Shown here: positions 14,281 to 16,683 of the stretch, in pieces | Position numbering within the stretch: position 1 is the first letter of the stretch | Layout of the letters: every line of letters starts with the position of its first letter | Assembly (NCBI GenBank): GCA_910579105.1 | Contig: CAJTRT010000043.1 | Span: forward strand, 1 to 16,683 | Direction: 5' to 3' | Source of the DNA: an uncultured Muribaculaceae bacterium | Lineage (GTDB): Bacteria; Bacteroidota; Bacteroidia; Bacteroidales; Muribaculaceae | DNA length: 16,683 nt | Notes under the pieces: generated by a model | Database searches by the model: none | What the model was told of the DNA's origin: nothing | What the model saw: the letters and a program-made list of their open reading frames with translations, nothing else | Made by a program: the position numbers and the translations under genes

Positions 14281-16521
14281 TTATTTCATCGCGGCGGCGT
14301 GTCCGGCGGGGCCGACGGTCCAGAGCCGGTCGCCGGGGCGCAGCCGTTCGGCGGCGGGATGCTCGAGGAACTCGCCGCCGCGCTCGATGCCGACGACATG
14401 GGTGTGGTAGCGGCGGCGCACCTCGGCTGTGGCCAGCGTCTCGCCTATCAGGGGGGAGGTGGCCGTCAGCACAACGGAGGTCAGCCGGAACTCGGGGGCC
14501 GGCCCGGTGGGGGCAAGCTCCTGCCCGGCCTCGAGGTCGGGCAGCACGGCCGAGATCTGGTCGTCGGTGCCGATCACCCCGATGGTGTCGCCGGGGAAGA
14601 TGCGCGTGTCGCCCGAGGGGACGGCGATGGTCTGCGGGCCGCGCTGGATCATCACCACGTCGACCCCGTAGCGTCCCCGCAGGTTGCTGTTCGCGAGGCG
14701 CTCGCCGACGAAGGGGCAGCCGTAGCCGACGTGTATGTGGGCCAGGTGGAGGTCGCTTATGAGGTTGTTGTGCTTGCCGGTGCGGCGCAGGTCGCGCTCG
14801 TTGAGGTTGTTGACGAACCTGGCCTCTATCTCCCTGAGCCTGCGGTTGAGGCTCTTGGACAGGAGCATGAGCAGCAGGAAGAGGCATCCCAGCCCTACGA
14901 GGAACCCCACGCGGAGGGAGTAGGCCGAGGCCAGCGTGTGCGTTATGAAGCCCAGGGCGATCAGCAGTCGGAACACCATCATAACGATGCGCGGCACCCG
15001 GAGCCTGCGGGCCGAGATGCCCGCGGCCCTGGCGTTCATCTGCGGCGGCAGCACCATGGCGAGCAGGAAGGGTGCCATGGCCGAGAGGGTCACAACGACC
15101 CCGGCCAGGCGGCTCCACGAGGGAATCCACCTGTCGAGCAGCGGCTGCGCGAACCGCGAGCACGCCATGGATATGGCCGCGAGCACGACGGAATAGAGCG
15201 CCACGCGCCACAGGTAGCGTTTAAGCAGGGCTCCCCAGGCGCGCCGTGTCGAGCCGCCACCCTCGTCGGTCGCGTCGGCGGCCTCGCCCTGGTAGCGGTC
15301 GATCAGGAAGTGGAGGCGCCGGGGCAGGTGGCGCTCCACGAGCCGGTAGGCCGGATCCGCCATCCTTATGAAATAAGGCGTGGTGAATGTCGTCAGCACC
15401 GACACGGCGACCACGATCGGGTAAATCTCCGGGTCGAGCACGCCCAGGCTCATGCCGAGGGTCGCGATGATGAAGGCGAACTCGCCGATCTGCGTCAGCG
15501 AGAACCCCGACTCGATGGCCACCTTCAGGGTCTGCCCGGTGATGAGCATGCCGAAAGTGCCGAACACCGTCATCCCGACTATCACCGCCGCCGACAGCAG
15601 CAAAATGGGCCACCAGTATTGGGCAATCACAGCCGGATCGACCATCATGCCCACCGAGATAAAGAAAACCGAGCCGAAAAGATCTTTCACAGGGGTCGTT
15701 ACCTGATCGATGCGCTCGGCGTAGCTCGTGCCCGCCAGGATCGACCCCATGACGAATGCCCCCAGCGCCAGCGAGAAGCCGCAGAGCACCGAGAAGACCG
15801 CCATCGACAGGCACAGCCCCATGGAGACCACCAGGAGGGTCTCGTCGTTGAGGTACTTGCGGCAGCGGTTGAGGAATGACGGCAGAACGAACACCCCCAC
15901 CAGGAACCAGATCACCAGGAAGAAGAGCAGCTTGCTGACGCTCATCAGCATCTCGCCCCCCTCCACGCTGTTGTTGAGGGCTATCGACGAAAGAATGACC
16001 ATCATGACCACCGCGAAGAGGTCCTCGACGATGAGCACGGCGAACACCAGCGAGGCGAACTTCTTCTGCCGCAGCCCCAGGTCGGTGAACGCTTTTATTA
16101 TAATAGTGGTCGACGACATGGAGAGCATGCCCCCGAGGAAGAGGCTGTTTATGTCGGTGAAACCCAGCAGCCGGCCTATGCCGAACCCCGTCACCATCAT
16201 GCCTGCGACGATTGTCAGCGCCGTGACCACCGCCGACCCCCCGGTGTTGACCAGCTTCTTGAAACTGAATTCCAGCCCGAGCGAGAACAGGAGTACGATG
16301 ATTCCGATCTGGGCCCAGAACTCGATGTTCGCCTCTGTCGTGACCGACGGCAGCGGCTCGAAGTTGGGGCTCGCCAGGAAGCCGGCCACGATGTAGCCCA
16401 GCACCACCGGCTGCTTGATCCATTTGAACAGGAGCGTCACCACCGCCCCCAGGAGCAGGATGAACGCCAGGTCGGAAATCAGACTCTCGAGTTGTGGCAC
16501 GGCGGCCGAGCATAGAACCAT
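14281..16521 (-). CDS. CPA2-type cation:proton antiporter with two RCK_C domains
   Basis: It encodes 746 residues of an inner-membrane protein that exchanges K+ or Na+ for protons, probably for pH and ion balance. Residues about 14-390 hold the antiporter core of hydrophobic segments, with LLFSLGLEFSFKKL (77-90), SMSSTTIIIKAFTDLG (134-149), VEDLFAVVM (165-173, acidic pair Glu166-Asp167) and SLTQIGEFAF (341-350), all typical of the KefB/KefC branch. After a linker there are more membrane segments (about 437-455, 472-492, 511-556). Two cytosolic RCK_C (TrkA-C) domains follow at about 595-660 and 682-738 (PFVGERLANSNLRGRYGV; PLIGETLATAEVRRRY). No RCK_N domain is present, so NAD-type gating is not expected. 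The ATG at 16521 is the only in-frame one before the first membrane segment. The exact ion cannot be read from the sequence. Confidence 0.94.
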   Translation of the reverse strand: MVLCSAAVPQLESLISDLAFILLLGAVVTLLFKWIKQPVVLGYIVAGFLASPNFEPLPSVTTEANIEFWAQIGIIVLLFSLGLEFSFKKLVNTGGSAVVTALTIVAGMMVTGFGIGRLLGFTDINSLFLGGMLSMSSTTIIIKAFTDLGLRQKKFASLVFAVLIVEDLFAVVMMVILSSIALNNSVEGGEMLMSVSKLLFFLVIWFLVGVFVLPSFLNRCRKYLNDETLLVVSMGLCLSMAVFSVLCGFSLALGAFVMGSILAGTSYAERIDQVTTPVKDLFGSVFFISVGMMVDPAVIAQYWWPILLLSAAVIVGMTVFGTFGMLITGQTLKVAIESGFSLTQIGEFAFIIATLGMSLGVLDPEIYPIVVAVSVLTTFTTPYFIRMADPAYRLVERHLPRRLHFLIDRYQGEAADATDEGGGSTRRAWGALLKRYLWRVALYSVVLAAISMACSRFAQPLLDRWIPSWSRLAGVVVTLSAMAPFLLAMVLPPQMNARAAGISARRLRVPRIVMMVFRLLIALGFITHTLASAYSLRVGFLVGLGCLFLLLMLLSKSLNRRLREIEARFVNNLNERDLRRTGKHNNLISDLHLAHIHVGYGCPFVGERLANSNLRGRYGVDVVMIQRGPQTIAVPSGDTRIFPGDTIGVIGTDDQISAVLPDLEAGQELAPTGPAPEFRLTSVVLTATSPLIGETLATAEVRRRYHTHVVGIERGGEFLEHPAAERLRPGDRLWTVGPAGHAAAMK

Positions 16522-16551
16522 GTCGCGAAATTACAAAAAATACCGCGAAAA

Positions 16552-16583
16552 TTTGGCAGTTAGCCGAAAACGTCATAACTTTG
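16552..16583 (+). promoter_or_regulatory. Promoter of tRNA-Glu
   Basis: TTTG (16552-16555), twenty bases, then TAACTTTG (16576-16583): a canonical Bacteroidales sigma-70-type promoter. Transcription should start near 16589, about 43 bases before the tRNA. Confidence 0.8.
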
Positions 16584-16631
16584 CAGTCGCAAAAAGCCTC
16601 AGTATGCGCCGGGGCTGTCGCATTATGTGTT

Positions 16632-16683
16632 GGCCCATTCGTCTATCGGCTAGGACGCAAGATTTTCATTCTTGAAAGAGGAG
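16632..16683 (+). tRNA. tRNA-Glu (anticodon UUC), cut by the window edge
   Basis: The acceptor strand GGCCCAT (16632-16638) is followed by a D-arm (GTC/GAC stem around TATCGGCTAG) and an anticodon arm CAAGA-TTTTCAT-TCTTG. The seven-base loop places TTC at positions 34-36, read as glutamate. The variable loop and the start of the T-arm follow; the T-loop and 3' acceptor strand lie outside the window. Confidence 0.95.

Noticed and set aside
1..16683. CRISPR array, prophage or defence system
   Set aside because: No regularly spaced repeats, Cas, phage structural or restriction genes are seen. The repeats present are dispersed hairpins in intergenic gaps.

Overview
This window comes from a member of the Bacteroidales, and its main content is a complete type V (Mfa1/Mfa2-type) fimbrial operon. 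The evidence for the order is the presence of fimbrial families known only from Bacteroidota, promoters with the TAnnTTTG -7 element, start sites without Shine-Dalgarno sequences, a protein ending in a short T9SS-like tail, and a tRNA-Glu preceded by a textbook TTTG-N20-TAACTTTG promoter. The GC content is high for the order (about 60-65% in several hand-counted 60-base blocks). Muribaculaceae or Rikenellaceae are possible hosts, but the genus cannot be resolved from the sequence alone.

Layout, left to right. Bases 1-299 hold no convincing gene, only hairpin-forming REP-like repeats. Bases 300-10739 are a six-gene operon on the minus strand. In the order of transcription it encodes a DUF3575 outer-membrane barrel, a DUF3868/OmpA-like periplasmic protein, the Mfa1-type shaft subunit, the Mfa2/FimB-type anchor, a tip-type lipoprotein pilin with C-terminal aromatic repeats, and a 1128-residue DUF4906 adhesin-like lipoprotein. 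Bases 10740-11252 hold two tandem minus-strand promoters with the same unusual architecture. Next come a small secreted protein with a T9SS-like tail (11253-11993, minus), a hairpin terminator, and guaA (12154-13677, minus). A plus-strand antitoxin/YafQ-toxin pair (13794-14272) follows. It converges on a CPA2 cation:proton antiporter gene with two RCK_C domains (14281-16521, minus). The right edge cuts into a tRNA-Glu(UUC) gene.

How the genes work together. The shaft, tip and adhesin subunits would be exported as lipoproteins, trimmed at a basic residue, and joined by donor-strand exchange. The Mfa2-type anchor would hold the fibre in the outer membrane. The DUF3575 and DUF3868 proteins would form the outer-membrane/periplasmic accessory part. 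Two gaps in the operon, after the shaft gene and after the anchor gene, carry strong hairpins of one repeat family. The anchor and tip genes use GTG and TTG starts, while the shaft gene has ATG behind an A/U-rich leader. Together these could set subunit ratios. The points most worth a second look are the twin promoters, the 43-residue repeats in the tip pilin, the GC mosaic in the DUF4906 gene, and the hairpins placed between the fimbrial genes.
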